Source of the DNA: Chloranthus sessilifolius
Taxonomy: Eukaryota > Streptophyta > Magnoliopsida > Chloranthales > Chloranthaceae
Assembly (NCBI GenBank): GCA_021018995.1
Contig: CM037593.1
Coordinates: forward strand, 8,274,088 to 8,338,087
Length of the DNA: 64,000 nucleotides
Reading direction: 5' to 3'
Numbering within the stretch: position 1 is the first letter of the stretch; each line of letters starts with the position of its first letter. The position numbers were made by a program, and so were the translations under genes. Positions 22,920 through 33,580 of this stretch are shown one piece after another. Below the pieces are notes generated by a model, which saw nothing but the letters and a program-made list of their open reading frames with translations, searched no databases and was not told where the DNA came from.

Positions 22920-23045
22920 AAAAAAACTATAAATAGTCTATTTTCCTAATTCCTTCTGTTAATTTATTCTATCTGATTTTTAAGGCTAAGTGGAAGAAGA
23001 AAGAGTTCCGAATCCCAAAATTTTCGAGTCAACACAGTGGCACTT
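22920..23045 (+). promoter_or_regulatory. Putative LTR promoter end: TATA box to possible primer site
   Basis: ACTATAAATAGTC near 22926-22938 is a strong plant TATA box. About 90 bp downstream, CCCAAAATTTTCGAGTCAACA at ~23012-23033 leads into CAGTGGCACTTAGAAGG, which resembles an LTR end and the start of an internal region. I infer that the array at 21706 lies in the U3 of an LTR retroelement fragment. No gag follows. Confidence 0.35.
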
Positions 23046-23203
23046 AGAAGGACCTCCTGTAAAAAATTGACATCTACAGATGTCAGACGGTTCTGAGTGC
23101 CTTCAAATATGTGAAGGCACTCACATATTTTGTCACCAAAAGGCACTTCTGAGTGCCTATTGATGACGGTGACTTCTCATTAATCCTATATAATATTATA
23201 TTT

Positions 23204-23322
23204 GGACCCACTACTTGCACACGGAAACACAGCTTTTGCACTTGAAAATTTGAAAATTTCCCTTCCAGAAGCCTAGTTTCTGTGCACAAAAGGTCAGTTT
23301 CCGTGTGCAAATAGTGGCTCCC
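23204..23322. mobile_element. Short hairpin MITE
   Basis: Left arm GGACCCACTACTTGCACACG and right arm CGTGTGCAAATAGTGGCTCC are inverted copies with one or two changes; inner arms contain AGCTTTTGCAC and GTGCACAAAAGG. The total is ~119 bp. It could fold into one long hairpin within intron 1. Confidence 0.65.
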
Positions 23323-25283
23323 TATGATATTACATGATAAGGCCTTTATATAGTTTAATATGTGCATTATAATTATAATATAAAATATAAGATAATGTCG
23401 TTCAGCAAGGCCTAGGTGTTTTGACAATCTTGGTTGCAATGTTCAAAGCTTTTACTTGCTTAACAAAGGCAAATTCTCTAGTGAAGAATCTGAAATAAGA
23501 ACTGATCATTCAAAACACATGGAATCCAAAGGAAGATATAAAAGACATGGTAATCTCAGGTTCAGATATTGTTATTTTACTTATAAATTCGAGGAAAACT
23601 GACATGGTAATATCTTTTCTAATATTATCATGTCATATATACTAATGTGAATTTGCTGGCTCTGTTTTTTGTGAATTATCAACAATTTTCCAGTCGATAT
23701 TCTCAGGTTTAGTTATCATGTCCCCCATTGACCAGAAAGGGCTTCAATTATTTTCATTTTTGGGGAAGTAACAACTGCACTTGAGCATTTTGATATCATG
23801 GATATAGTCACATTAACTCCTGTTTGTTGAGTGTATGATTATGCACTTTATGGGTATTTTAGGTATTTAATACTTTGTTACGTCAATCATTATCCCTCAG
23901 AATGCGTCCTACTCATTCCTCGTAATTAGTATCAAGTAATGGAGACCTTATTGGGTCTTAGCTGTTTCTTTGTTTGAGGTATCTCTTATTTCTGGGGTTT
24001 TAACCACATCATGTTATGTTCTTTTAAAGCCCTTGCTCTAGAAACAAGTTTCAGTTCCTTAGTTTTACTTGTTATCATGTATAAAGGAATTGAGGGATAC
24101 AGGGAAAATCACAGATTTGTGCAAAATTATGCAGATTCCTTCTTAGAGTATATTTAAGCGATTAATTAGCAATGACAAAAAGGTCCAACCTAAGGTACAA
24201 CATGAAGAACGACTAAGCATTCCTATTAGTACAAAATATACACTGCCAAGACATATAGTCATATGTACTACTAAACTGTATTGATGCCTATTAAGATTGC
24301 TCTTATTTTTTCGAAACATGGGTGTAGTTGACTTAAGCTTTATAGCTTGGTCACCGAGAGGTTACGTGGCTAGATGATCCCACAACATGCGTAGTAATCA
24401 TGGCTTGGTAATCACAAAACACTAACTCAATAGTTGTCATCCCCCAAAAATGACTTCTAATATGGATCTCTCTACCAGATTATTGAAATTGAATGTTCAT
24501 ACAGTGTTCCTCCTAATTTGATCATGTAGTTAGCATCATTAGTAGTATGATTGACACCATCTTCGTGAGATAAAAACGCACGTATCTAGCCTCGGGGTTA
24601 TGACCCTGTTTCCGCTTATGGAATGCTCTGTTCCTGCTTATGGGATGTTTAACCCCACATTGTGAGACCACTCTGGATTTTGATAAGCACCCCCTACCAC
24701 TTTGAACAATGGAATAATAAGTGATATAAGCTGGGAAAAATACTATGAAACGAAAATAACGGATAAGCAGTGTTACCTAGACACATGGCATGGGTACTAA
24801 GTGTCAAGGTGTCAATAGATGTTTGGCATGCCGATTTCTAAAGATTTCAATACGGCAGCATGATTTTTTTTTGGCATGACCTTAAAAAAGATAAATTAAA
24901 TAAATATAACATATATAGAAAAAAATTGAAGGGAAATCTTAGAGGGCCAATTGAGATGTAACGAAAAGATACATAGTATATATCATGAACCTAAATAAAA
25001 GTATACTATATCATAAAAGTCCTTTTCAACGACCCAAACATTTTATTTAGCAGTCACTAAACTTTGCACATTTTTTTAAAAATGAAGTTCATTTTATCGT
25101 TGTCAAAACGATGAGCCTGTTGATGGTATTATGTGGTATTTTCATACATGTCATAAGTTTTGTGTTGTTTGAGGAGTGTCCAAGTGCCACCAAGTATCAA
25201 CACGACAAAAATCCCACAAGTAGAAGTGTCAGAGGTAACATTGAGGATAAGATAATTCTCAAGGTAAAATAAAAGAAAATATA

Positions 25284-25665
25284 TGATGGGGACATCCGAT
25301 TCAAAGAACCGCCTATGATCTATCGAAGGCGAAAGAAACGTCACGAAGACTCCTAATTAAAGAATGACGGCATTATGAAGAAATGAATCACAGACGTTCA
25401 TGATTTCAAGACGGACGCCCGTAAATTAGAAGACTTGCTGTTTTAGTGCATGACGGACGTCCATGAATACTGGACAGACATCCGTGATTTTAGTTAACGG
25501 TTTTAGTTATTTTATATTTCAAATTTATAGAATTACTTTGGGCTTGACGGACATCCGTGAGTCGGTTATTGTCCAATTTCGAATGTGTGATTAGTTGCCT
25601 ATAAAAGGCATTGTAAAGACAATTTAGGGGGGGGGGGGATTATTATGGAATATTGCTATCTCAAT
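25284..25665 (+). repeat. 5' LTR of B3, 3'-truncated
   Basis: Matches 10912-11320. It has palindromic GACGTCC phrases (25385-25560), a TATA box in GCCTATAAAAGGCATTG (about 25597), TTGTAAAGACAATTTA and a poly-G run at 25628-25639. It ends at a junction with gag near 25665. Confidence 0.75.
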
Positions 25666-26216
25666 TTCGAATGGGCCTCCGCCCAAAATTACAACGGAAA
25701 CTTATTCTATATCCTGTTACCGATCTAGAAGAGTGTTTCTCTAGAGTCAGAGTTAGAACGACACCCTAAGACCCCTCTATCCAAACATTTTGATGCTAGT
25801 GGGTCTGGTTATAGGTCTAACTGTTCTGAGTATAAGTCTATTATCAACGCCCATTTGGCTAGGTCTAATTCACTTGCCACACTAGTGATTAAAGCTGATA
25901 AGGGTAAGAGTCCAATGTTAGAGGGCCCCAAGAGTGGTGGTCAGAGCAAGTGCTACAGGTGTCATGGCTTTGAACATTTTGCAGCACAATGTCCTTACCG
26001 AAATTTGTTCGCAACAGAGGAAACTGAAGATGAACAGGAAAACGGGGAAGTAGAGGTTTATGAAACCGAATCATTCCCTAGTGATGAAGAAGATCATGTA
26101 GGGGAACGAATTGTAGCTTGTCTTAGGGAAATCTCCTACCCTGTTGCGAACAATAATATATCTCGAGCTCTTGTGGTTAGATGCGCGCTAACCCAATCAA
26201 AGGAGAGTGATGACTG
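25666..26216 (+). pseudogene. Late gag and zinc knuckle of B3
   Basis: Begins mid-gag. An open frame runs from about 25855 to a stop at 26215 and carries SPMLEGPKSGGQSKCYRCHG, completed by FEHFAAQC: an intact CCHC knuckle at about 25948-25991. An acidic stretch (ATEETEDEQENGEVEVYETE) follows. Compared with B1 the knuckle has FEHF in place of FGHF. Confidence 0.7.
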
Positions 26217-26780
26217 ACAAAAGGATAACATATTTTATGCCATAACGAAGTGTGGTGAGAAAGCTTGTAGAGTCATAGTTTATAGTGGAAGCTGTACCAA
26301 TCTTGTTTCTGAAAGCACAGTTTCTCGCTTGGGACTTACACCCGTACATCACCTGCGACCTTATAAAGTAGCTTGGGTCGATTCATCATCCATCCTAGAT
26401 TCACATAGGTGTAAGGTTCCCATGGTCGTATAAGGATACCTTATAGTGCAATGTTGTGCCTATGGATGTTGGGCATATCATCCTTGGGAGCCCTTGGTTG
26501 TATGATTAGGATGTGACATTGTCCCGGAGATCAAACGTGTGTTCTTTCATGCACAAAGGTAATAAGAATAGAATAAATCCTCTACCTCCTAAAGCGACTA
26601 CAAAGAAAATAAACAAATCAAAGGATAAAGGCTTAGTTGAGAGAGAGAAGCCAACTAAGGCATTATCAATATTGTTAGCCCCTTAAGAGTTTGAGCAAGG
26701 TGCTATGGAAGAGGACATTATCTATTTTCTCGTTACAATGGAGTCACCCAAAGAGTCAAGTGTTAAATTTCCTAAAGAGG
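26217..26780 (+). pseudogene. Aspartic protease remnant of B3
   Basis: The region after gag reads KAC-RVIVYSGSCTNLVSE at 26262-26310. In active gypsy proteases the motif is DSGS/DTGA; here the catalytic Asp codon reads TAT (Tyr). It continues with LGLTPVHHLRPYKVAWVDSS and a stop at about 26430. The enzyme would cleave the gag-pol polyprotein. The linker to RT (26560-26780) is lysine-rich with stops. Confidence 0.6.
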
Positions 26781-27560
26781 TTTAACTTATGATGAGGGAG
26801 TTTCATGATGTCTTTCCCATGGACCTCCCAAATGAATTACCACATTTAAGGGACATTCAACATGCTATGGATATGATTCCCGATTCTACTTTGCCTAATT
26901 TTCCCCATTATCACATGAATCCATCTGAACACTCGGAGTTGAAAAGGCAAATTGATGAACTTCTCCAAAAGGGATTCATTAGAGAAAGTATGAGTTCATG
27001 TGTTGTGCCTGCACTGCTCACACCCAAAAAAGATGGATCTTGGAGGATGTGTGTCGATAACCACGCCATTAATAAAATCACGGTCAAGTATCGGTTTCCT
27101 ATACCGAGACTAGACGACATGTTGGACATGATGGTTGGTGCCAAATTTTTTCAAAAATCGATTTGAACTGTGGATACCATCAAGTTCTAGTTCGTCTCGG
27201 GGACGAATGGAAAACTGCCTTTAAAACCAAAGATGATTTATATGAATGGTTTGTCATGCCTTTCGGGCTCTCAAATGCCCTAGGCACATTTATGCGGATC
27301 ATGGCGCATGTGTTGAGGCCTTTCATAGGCAAATTCCTAATGGTTTACTTCAATGATATCCTTATTTATAGCCACAACATGGAACATTACTTAAGTCATT
27401 TAAGGCAAGTTTGTTTGACTCTCAGAGGAGAGAAATTATACGCAAACTTAAAGAAGTGTACTTTCATGACAACAAGTGTTGTCTTCTTAGGGTTTGTCGT
27501 AACGTTTTAAGGAATGACTGCAGGCCCGGAAAAGGTCAAGGCTATTGTGAAGTGGCCTGA
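26781..27560 (+). pseudogene. Reverse transcriptase of B3
   Basis: Clear gypsy [78 protein letters not shown] ([20 protein letters not shown]), and YFNDILIYS. The catalytic YFDD reads YFND, so one of the two metal-binding Asp residues is lost. A one-base loss near 27150 (FFQKSI before LNCGYHQ) shifts the frame. It is the longest RT in the window and shows the target of the hAT-like insertion in B1. Confidence 0.8.
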
Positions 27561-28130
27561 GCCTAAGAACATTCATGAAGTTCGTAGCTTTCATTGGTTA
27601 GAATGTTTTACAGGCGGTTCATCCGTAATCTTAGTGCGGTAAGGTCCTCTATCACCGATTGCATAAAAACTGGGGAGTTTAGTTGGACACTTGCTGCAGC
27701 AAAAGCATTTAGGGAGATTAAGTCTCGTATGACGGAGGCTCTTATTATGCGCTTTCATGACTTTTATAAAATCTTTGAGGTGGTGTGTGACATGTAATGA
27801 GTAGATATAGGTGGAGTATTGAGTCAAGAGGATCACCCTATAGCTTATTTAAGTGAAAAGCTAAATGGGGCCAGGCATAAATATTCTACGTACGATAAAG
27901 AATTTTATGCAGTGGCACAATCTCTCACGTATTGGAAACACTATTTGTTACCGCAAGAATTTGTTCTGTTCTCAGATCATGAGACCCTAAAATTTTTGAA
28001 CTCCCAACAGAAGCTAAACCCGCGACATGTGAAATGGGTGGAGCAACCTCAAGGGTTCACCTTTGTGCTGAAACATAGGCTGGTGTAGAGAATAGGGCTA
28101 CTGATGCACTCATTCGTAAGTGGCGACGTT
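27561..28130 (+). pseudogene. RNase H of B3
   Basis: Connection NIHEVRSFHWLECFTGGSS-like sequence with a frame change, then RFIRNLSAVRSSITDCI. RNase H reads VVCDM (D present, S lost), a stop at 27795, then EDHPIAYLSEKLNGARHKYS, TYDKEFYAVAQSL, and PQEFVLFSDHETLKFLNSQQ. D-E-D residues are visible, but the frame is broken. Confidence 0.7.
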
Positions 28131-29065
28131 GCACTTCATGAATGTTGAGGTGACTAGATTTGAGCGTTTATTGGATGATTATCCTACATGTCCAGATTTT
28201 GGAGAAGACTACGCCTCACTCATGAGTGACTAGTATGAAAGATTGTGTGAATATACCCTATACGATAGGTATTTGTTTTTAAAACACCGCTTGTGTATTC
28301 CCTGCACTTCTCTACGAGATTTTCTCGTTTGGGAATTACACGCCGGGGGTGTTATGGGGCATTTCGGTCATAACGAGACAGTTACATTGGTTGAAGATAG
28401 GTTATACTGGCCTAATCTCGCACGATATGTTGTCAAAATATCAATCAAACTCGCGTTTGCCAATTGGCAAAACAAAGGAAGCAAAACATTGGGTTGTGTA
28501 CACCTTTACCTGTGCCACATACTCTATGGCAAAATCTTTCTACGGACTTAGCATCCTCCACAAACATGGTTCGGTATTTGTTGTTGTGGACCGTTTCTCG
28601 AAAATGGCCCATTTCATAGCTTGTTTGTAAATCTCAGATGCAAGTAAACTTGCTACACCTTTCTTTATTGAGGTTATTTGTTTACATAGTTTGCCCAAGA
28701 TCATTGTATCAAACAGAGATGTTAAGTTTGTCAGTTACTTCTGAAAGACATTGTGGCATAAAATGAGGACAAGATTTCAATTCTCATCAGCATATCATCC
28801 CCAAATCGATGGACAAACTGAGGTTGTTAATCATAGTCTAGGAAATCTCTTGAGGTGTCTTGTAGGTGATCATGTTAGGAGTTGGGATTCCATCCTACCT
28901 ATTGTAGAGTTTGCATATAACAATTCGGTTAATAGAACCATATGGATGAGTCCGTTTCAAGTTGTGCGCGGTTACAAACCTAGGACACCCATAGATCTCA
29001 TTCCGATGTTGGTTTATCAGAGGTCGTTAGAGTCTGTCTCTACATTTTTCACATCGCATTCATGA
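28131..29065 (+). pseudogene. Integrase of B3
   Basis: Zinc-binding H (HAGGVMGHFGHNETVTLVED) but the CxxC part is frameshifted (SIKLAFANWQ). Core: VFVVVDRFSKMAHFIAC after a stop-interrupted first segment; catalytic-E segment SSAYHPQIDGQTEVVNHSLG at about 28785, then RTIWMSPFQVVRGYKPRTPI. There are stops at 28628 and about 28742. Confidence 0.7.
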
Positions 29066-29640
29066 ACGTCATCCTGAGATTAAAAGAAGAATTAATGTGA
29101 GTAATGAAAAATATAAGCTTTCTGCAGATTCTCATCGAAGATTCAAAGAATTTTAAGAGGGTGATTTTATGATGGTTCGAAATAGACCTGAGCGCTTCCC
29201 TCAAGGAATTGCTAATAAGTTACAAGCTTGTAGTGCTGGACCCTATAGGATTTTGAAGCGTGTCGGTCCTAATGCTTATGTCCTAGACTTACCACCACAA
29301 TTGGGTTTTAGTACAACTTTCAATGTGGAGAATCTCGTACTGTCCAATGGCCTTGCAATTACACCACCTAATCCTTTTGTCCTATCTCTGTTTCTCTCCC
29401 TATTCTTTTACCCCCACCTGCACTTCTGTCTCGTGAGATAATTGAAGATATTTTGGAAGATCAGATTGTGTCTACAAACCAAGGGGGATTTCCAAAGTAT
29501 CTTGTCAAGTGGAAGAATAAGCCAGATTTAGAGAATACGTGGATTACAAAAGAAGAGTTCCAACTGATTGATCCTGATCTCTGCGAGCACTTCCACGACC
29601 AATATTCATAGGGGATGAATTCTTCTAACCCTGGGGGAAT
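29066..29640 (+). pseudogene. Integrase C-terminus and chromodomain of B3
   Basis: GPF/Y module in the open frame 29169-29441: MVRNRPERFPQGIANKLQAC, SAGPYRILKRVGPNAYVLDL, FSTTFNVENLVLSN. After a frame change comes EIIEDILEDQIVSTNQ and a chromodomain, PKYLVKWKNKPDLENTWITK, FQLIDPDLCEHFHDQYS, then a stop at 29608. It is the best-preserved chromodomain and places family B in the chromoviruses. Confidence 0.75.
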
Positions 29641-30200
29641 TGATGGGGACATCCGATTCAAATAACCGCTTACTATTGAAGGTGAAAGAAGCGTCACGAA
29701 GACTCCTAATTAAAGAATGAGGGCGAAGGTTTTCTTCGAGAGTGTGATTCTCTCAAAACGTAGATGAGCGAGTCCTCTATCCGTGTGCGGTTTGGTGTGA
29801 GGCCAACATTTCCATCCATCATATTTACTCTTATCTCAATCGTCGACGTAAGTATTTGGTTAATATCTTACTTTATTTTATTCTTAACCATTTGGTTTCT
29901 ACATACCTAGAATCCCTTTTCTTGTTGTTAATTCCGCCCGATTTCGAAAGAACCCACTTGCGAGTTCTTTCGATGCCTAAATTGTTGGAGATCTAGTTGT
30001 TCGTTAAGAACCCTAGTCTTCTTGATCTTAAAGGGAACATACGGCAAAAGTAACACCGTTTTGGGCTAAGTCAAATCATTTAATTGGAATTCTCTTTAAT
30101 TTATGTGTTTATTTGTTAGATAATTTATATTTCAATTACTTATTTTAATTCTCGATTAATCGCAGCCCATCACATTTGCATGGTGTTAGTTTCTGCATCA
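29641..30200 (+). repeat. 3' LTR of B3, internally deleted
   Basis: TGATGGGGACATCCGATTC to TTTCTGCATCA, 560 bp. Compared with B2 it lacks the stretch with the palindromic phrases and TATA box (junction near 29726). It retains TTTGGTGTGAGGCCAA at 29791-29806. Confidence 0.75.
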
Positions 30201-30553
30201 ATATGCATTCTAGAAAAGAAGAAACTATGTTGAGAAGGAAAGGAACTCTTCAATAAGAAAAGAAAGAAGTTCTCAGAAGAACCCTGCATGAGATTTAGGT
30301 ATTTAATATCTCTTCATATGTCCTCGTATGCATACTAAAATGGCACTCACCGGCACTTATATGTCTTGAATTAGATGGCCTAGTTTTACTTTCAATTTTA
30401 TTTGTATGACTATTGGAGTCAAGGGGGTAGGACTTACTACGCTGTTGTTCTTTCGCTCACACTTATTAGGATACTTCTATTCTCGCCTACCAGATTACTA
30501 GTGGGCGCCTACACTAAAACCTGTTGACTGTCTTAAATCAGACTATCATGATA

Positions 30554-30778
30554 GTTTTTCATGCCAGACCATGGACGGGCCATCAGACGGTCAGGTTTCT
30601 GATTCCACGTGGCACGATCCCAAAAGGTGGCTCTAAAATCACATGGAACACATCACACTCAAACGTGATTTTAGTGCCACCTTTTGGGATCTGTGTCACG
30701 TGTAATCAGAAACTTGATTGTCTGATGGCACGCCCATGGTCTCAAGATCCATTGTGTAGAAGATTGGCATGAAAAACA
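30554..30778. repeat. Foldback element in NSUN5-like intron 1
   Basis: Left arm GTTTTTCATGCC-AGACCATGGAC-TTTCTGATTCCACGTG...; right arm ...CACGTGTAATCAGAAAC-GCCCATGGTCT-GGCATGAAAAAC. The arms pair over about 90 bp; the right arm has an extra ~24 bp. The inner loop is flanked by CCCAAAAGGTGGC / GCCACCTTTTGGG. If transcribed in the intron it would form a long hairpin RNA. Confidence 0.7.
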
Positions 30779-31737
30779 ATCACAGTCCTTTGATTTAAGG
30801 CGGTCAACGGGTTTTAGTTTAGGTGTCCCCCAGTAATCAGGTAGGAATAGAGGTACCCTATTTATTATGTACAGAGAAGTCACTCGACAGAAAAGGAAAA
30901 ACAATCACTAAATAATGGTTAAAGCAAGTCCAAAAAAGCTACGTAAGGTATGGAAAGAAAGTTAGTAAGCTCTAAAAATCTTTAATGCCGATCAAGTGTG
31001 CAAGTGTAAGCTAGTATAGTATGATTCCAGCTTTATCTGTTCTGTTATTAGTTTATCTTTCAATTTGAGATATCATGTACTAGCTAAGAGACTTGTGGAG
31101 AAATGCATTGGAAGGAATGACAGTTTTTGTTATTATCTCTCCTTAGTTCAATTGATGTTGCTTATTCCGTATATGTTTTTGCTTCTAGCCCTTTTGTTGT
31201 CGGGTCCTAAGAAGATAAGTTAGTAACTCCTGGGATTCAAAGGTATGAATTCCGGGGCGTTACAAGAACAAAACCAACAACTAAAGGTTGTAATAATTGT
31301 CCATTGACTTTTGCTCTAAAACAGACCAATCATTGGAAAAATTGTTGTATTCATTCTTGTATTTTCAATATTTGAATGAACAAATTTAACATAACAATGC
31401 ATTAGAGTGGTCCAAAATACTCACAAATAATGTTGACAATGACTGTTTTGAATTATAAGTGTTTAAACATGATGTTATCCTTTTGTAATGTAATTATGCT
31501 TTGGCTATTTTAGGGCTTGTTATTCTTCATGAGATTTTGATCCATGTCCTTACTCTTGTTTGTATGGGTTACTTAAAAGCATGAACACCTTATTGGAGTG
31601 GTTATTTCATTTTGTAAGAAGGATTTTTTTTTTTTCAATTTGGTTTTATTATGTTCTTATGTATTTCTAAAAAAGTTTTTTAGCATTTGATTTAAATTTA
31701 GAACGTGTAAATATTATTTCCTTAACCTGATCTGAAG

Positions 31738-31799
31738 ATGTGGACATTTTCCATGGTGACTTTCTAAACATAGCTCCGAAAGATCCCCTGTACTCAAAG
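31738..31799 (+). CDS. NSUN5: NSUN5-like exon: HGDF motif
   Basis: A 62-nt exon between acceptor CTGAAG and donor GTATGT. With the A from the previous exon it encodes NVDIFHGDFLNIAPKDPLYS-K and ends in phase 0. The Asp in HGDF is the family residue next to the SAM adenine. Introns of ~14 kb and ~11.5 kb flank this small exon, so recognition depends on strong splice sites. Confidence 0.85.
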
Positions 31800-32242
31800 G
31801 TATGTAATATTTTATATTCTAGAATGTGTTCCTCTATTGGCAATATCAAATGATGTTCTCTCTTTTTTCATTGATGGGAAAAATAGGGCGTCATGGGTGA
31901 TAAAATATTGGTTTAGGTTACTTGGAAGTTCTCTTCTTGTTGTTACAACTTGTTGCTTGGTTAATATAGGTGCATCCTCATCCAAATCTAAAGTCAGTTT
32001 CAGATTAGGGTTTAGTTTGGGTTAGATTTAGATCAATTTGGTTAAGGTTTGATAGATGAGAAAGGTTGGAGAGGGTTTAAGAGAAGTAACGGAATTGGGT
32101 TTAAGTTTAATGTCTCACGCACTCAGTATTATCATATATACCCAATGTTCCTAAAGTCGGCGGGCGGGTTCGGGCGGTTGGGTGGACTTTTGGGCGGATC
32201 GGGCGGGCCAGTGCTTAGGCGGGCGCCTCAAGAACCGGGCTG

Positions 32243-32245
<3 letters not shown>

Positions 32246-32300
<55 letters not shown>
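32246..32300. repeat. (TA)n microsatellite
   Basis: About 27 TA units just inside the GC-rich element. Open frames across it (Ile/Tyr repeats) are artefacts. Confidence 0.9.
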
Positions 32301-32302
<2 letters not shown>

Positions 32303-32671
32303 CTATCCAGCTTGGTATTCTGTGTCAATTTGCTCGCACAAATAATGATTACTGTATTTGGGTCATATAAATGATACGAATTGGTATCAGCCATTATAAT
32401 GTGAAAATGTAGTCTAAACTATTTTGTGTTAGGCAAGGCAAACCAATACAAGATTTATGTCACCAGCTAAAGAACCTGATACATAACATCATTCAACCAT
32501 TCACTACTTTCTGCTGTACCTCATTCTGCAAAGTAAAATTTCAATGATTTTTTATTGCATAAAAAGTTTCTACAAATTTTAATCTATTTCTTGATTGCTT
32601 TCCACTGCTTGTTAAGAAGATGGATTGAGTATGATAAGTTACTTACTGGCGCGCGCGCACACACACAGTCT

Positions 32672-32674
<3 letters not shown>

Positions 32675-32715
<41 letters not shown>

Positions 32716-32777
32716 ACTTCACTGTTCCTTGCAGGATAATAGAAGAAAAAAAAAGAAAAACTGATGCATTGCTTGCA

Positions 32778-32848
<71 letters not shown>

Positions 32849-32900
32849 CACTGTTCCTTGCAGGATAGAAGAAGAAAAAAAAAAGAAAAACTGATGCAAT
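32675..32900. repeat. Duplicated block with two (TA)n runs
   Basis: GTACTTCACTGTTCCTTGCA, GAAGAAAAAAAAAG and CTGATGCA occur twice (32714-32770 and 32842-32898), each preceded by a TA run (32676-32712, 32780-32841). It is a tandem duplication that includes the microsatellite. Confidence 0.75.
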
Positions 32901-32909
32901 TGAAAAAAA

Positions 32910-33290
32910 ACCTACCTATGGTCGCCGGTGATGTTGTGGCTGCCAGCTGTGCTTCAAAGAAGAAGCTGAAAAAAAAAGATGAAAAGCAATAAAAAAGGGA
33001 GAAAAAAATGGGAAAAAAAATAGAAAATGCCCCTACCTTGTCACCGGTGATGCTGTGGACTGCTGACTGTACTTCAAAGAAGAAGCTGAAAAAATAAATG
33101 AAAAGAAATAAAAAAGGGTGAAAAAAAATGGAAAAAAAAAAAAAAATGCCCCTACCTGCGGGGTCTGGGCTGCGGCTGTTGCCGATTGTGCTTCAAAGAA
33201 GATCCTGCAAAAAAAAAGAAAAGAAAAATAAAAGGGTGAAAAGAATGGAAAAAATTGGAAAAAAAGAGGCCCTTACCTGGTCGCCAGTGG
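32910..33290. repeat. Tandem repeat, about 100-115 bp units, four degenerate copies
   Basis: Units share a CCCCTACCT/CTTACCTGGTC phrase, GCCGGTGATG-like sequence, GTGCTTCAAAGAAGAAGCTG and an A-rich tail with AATAAAAAAGGG. Each unit contains ACCTGGTC/ACCTTGTC, which could act as cryptic acceptor-like sequence on the other strand. Not coding. Confidence 0.65.
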
Positions 33291-33580
33291 TCGTCGGTGT
33301 CGTCGGCGGTGGAAGGGACGAGAGGAAGAGAGGAACTGAGGAAGAGAATAGATTTAGGTTTTTTTTTAAAATTTGGAGGTTATATGGGCCCGCCCCGATT
33401 TTGGGCCCGCTCGGGCTGGCGCCCAGGCCCAATCCGCCTCAAGTACTGCTCCATACCTAACAATAGGATCTCATGTGTATCAATAATATCAATATTATGC
33501 ATGTATTCTGCTCACTAATGACACCCAACTAATGCTAGTGACACACCATCACTCTCCCTCAAATTCGGGCATAGATGACT

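Larger units (their letters stand above)
25284..30200 (+). mobile_element. Ty3/gypsy chromovirus B3, near-complete
   Basis: LTR-to-LTR copy in NSUN5-like intron 1, starting TGATGGGGACATCC and ending TTTCTGCATCA. Flanks are ATATA (25279-25283) and ATATG (30201-30205), a 5-bp target duplication with one change. A deletion joins the 5' LTR directly to late gag near 25665, so the primer site and early gag are lost; the 3' LTR lacks an internal part. Pol order is protease, RT, RNase H, integrase, chromodomain. Key catalytic residues are altered in protease and RT. Confidence 0.85.
17637..31737 (+). other. NSUN5-like intron 1 (about 14.1 kb)
   Basis: GT at 17637 and AG at 31736-31737. It contains TATCG-type elements, a MITE, two tandem arrays, a possible LTR promoter, a hairpin MITE, full-length gypsy B3 and a foldback. 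Stretches 19107-20690, 23323-25278 and 30779-31737 hold no recognisable gene. About 31160-31265 ends TTCCGGGGCGTTACA, resembling the 3' end of a TGTAACGACCC-type LTR. At 19440-19690 there are short degenerate repeats of AAGTTTCTTTTATTGATATAA. Confidence 0.75.
32143..33455. mobile_element. GC-rich hAT-like element, third copy (right end diverged)
   Basis: The left end CAATGTTCCTAAAGTCGGCG matches the ends at 11801 and 5641. GCGGGCGCC-type subterminal sequence follows at 32160-32240, and the right side (33380-33440) has GGGCCCGCCCCG and GCTCGGGCTGGCGCC. I could not find the expected CTTTAAGAACATTG right end or an 8-bp duplication, so the right end is probably lost. The middle consists of TA runs and tandem repeats. 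Confidence 0.5.

Noticed and set aside
32049..32899. ORFs with long Ile/Tyr repeats on both strands
   Set aside because: They are translations of (TA)n microsatellites.
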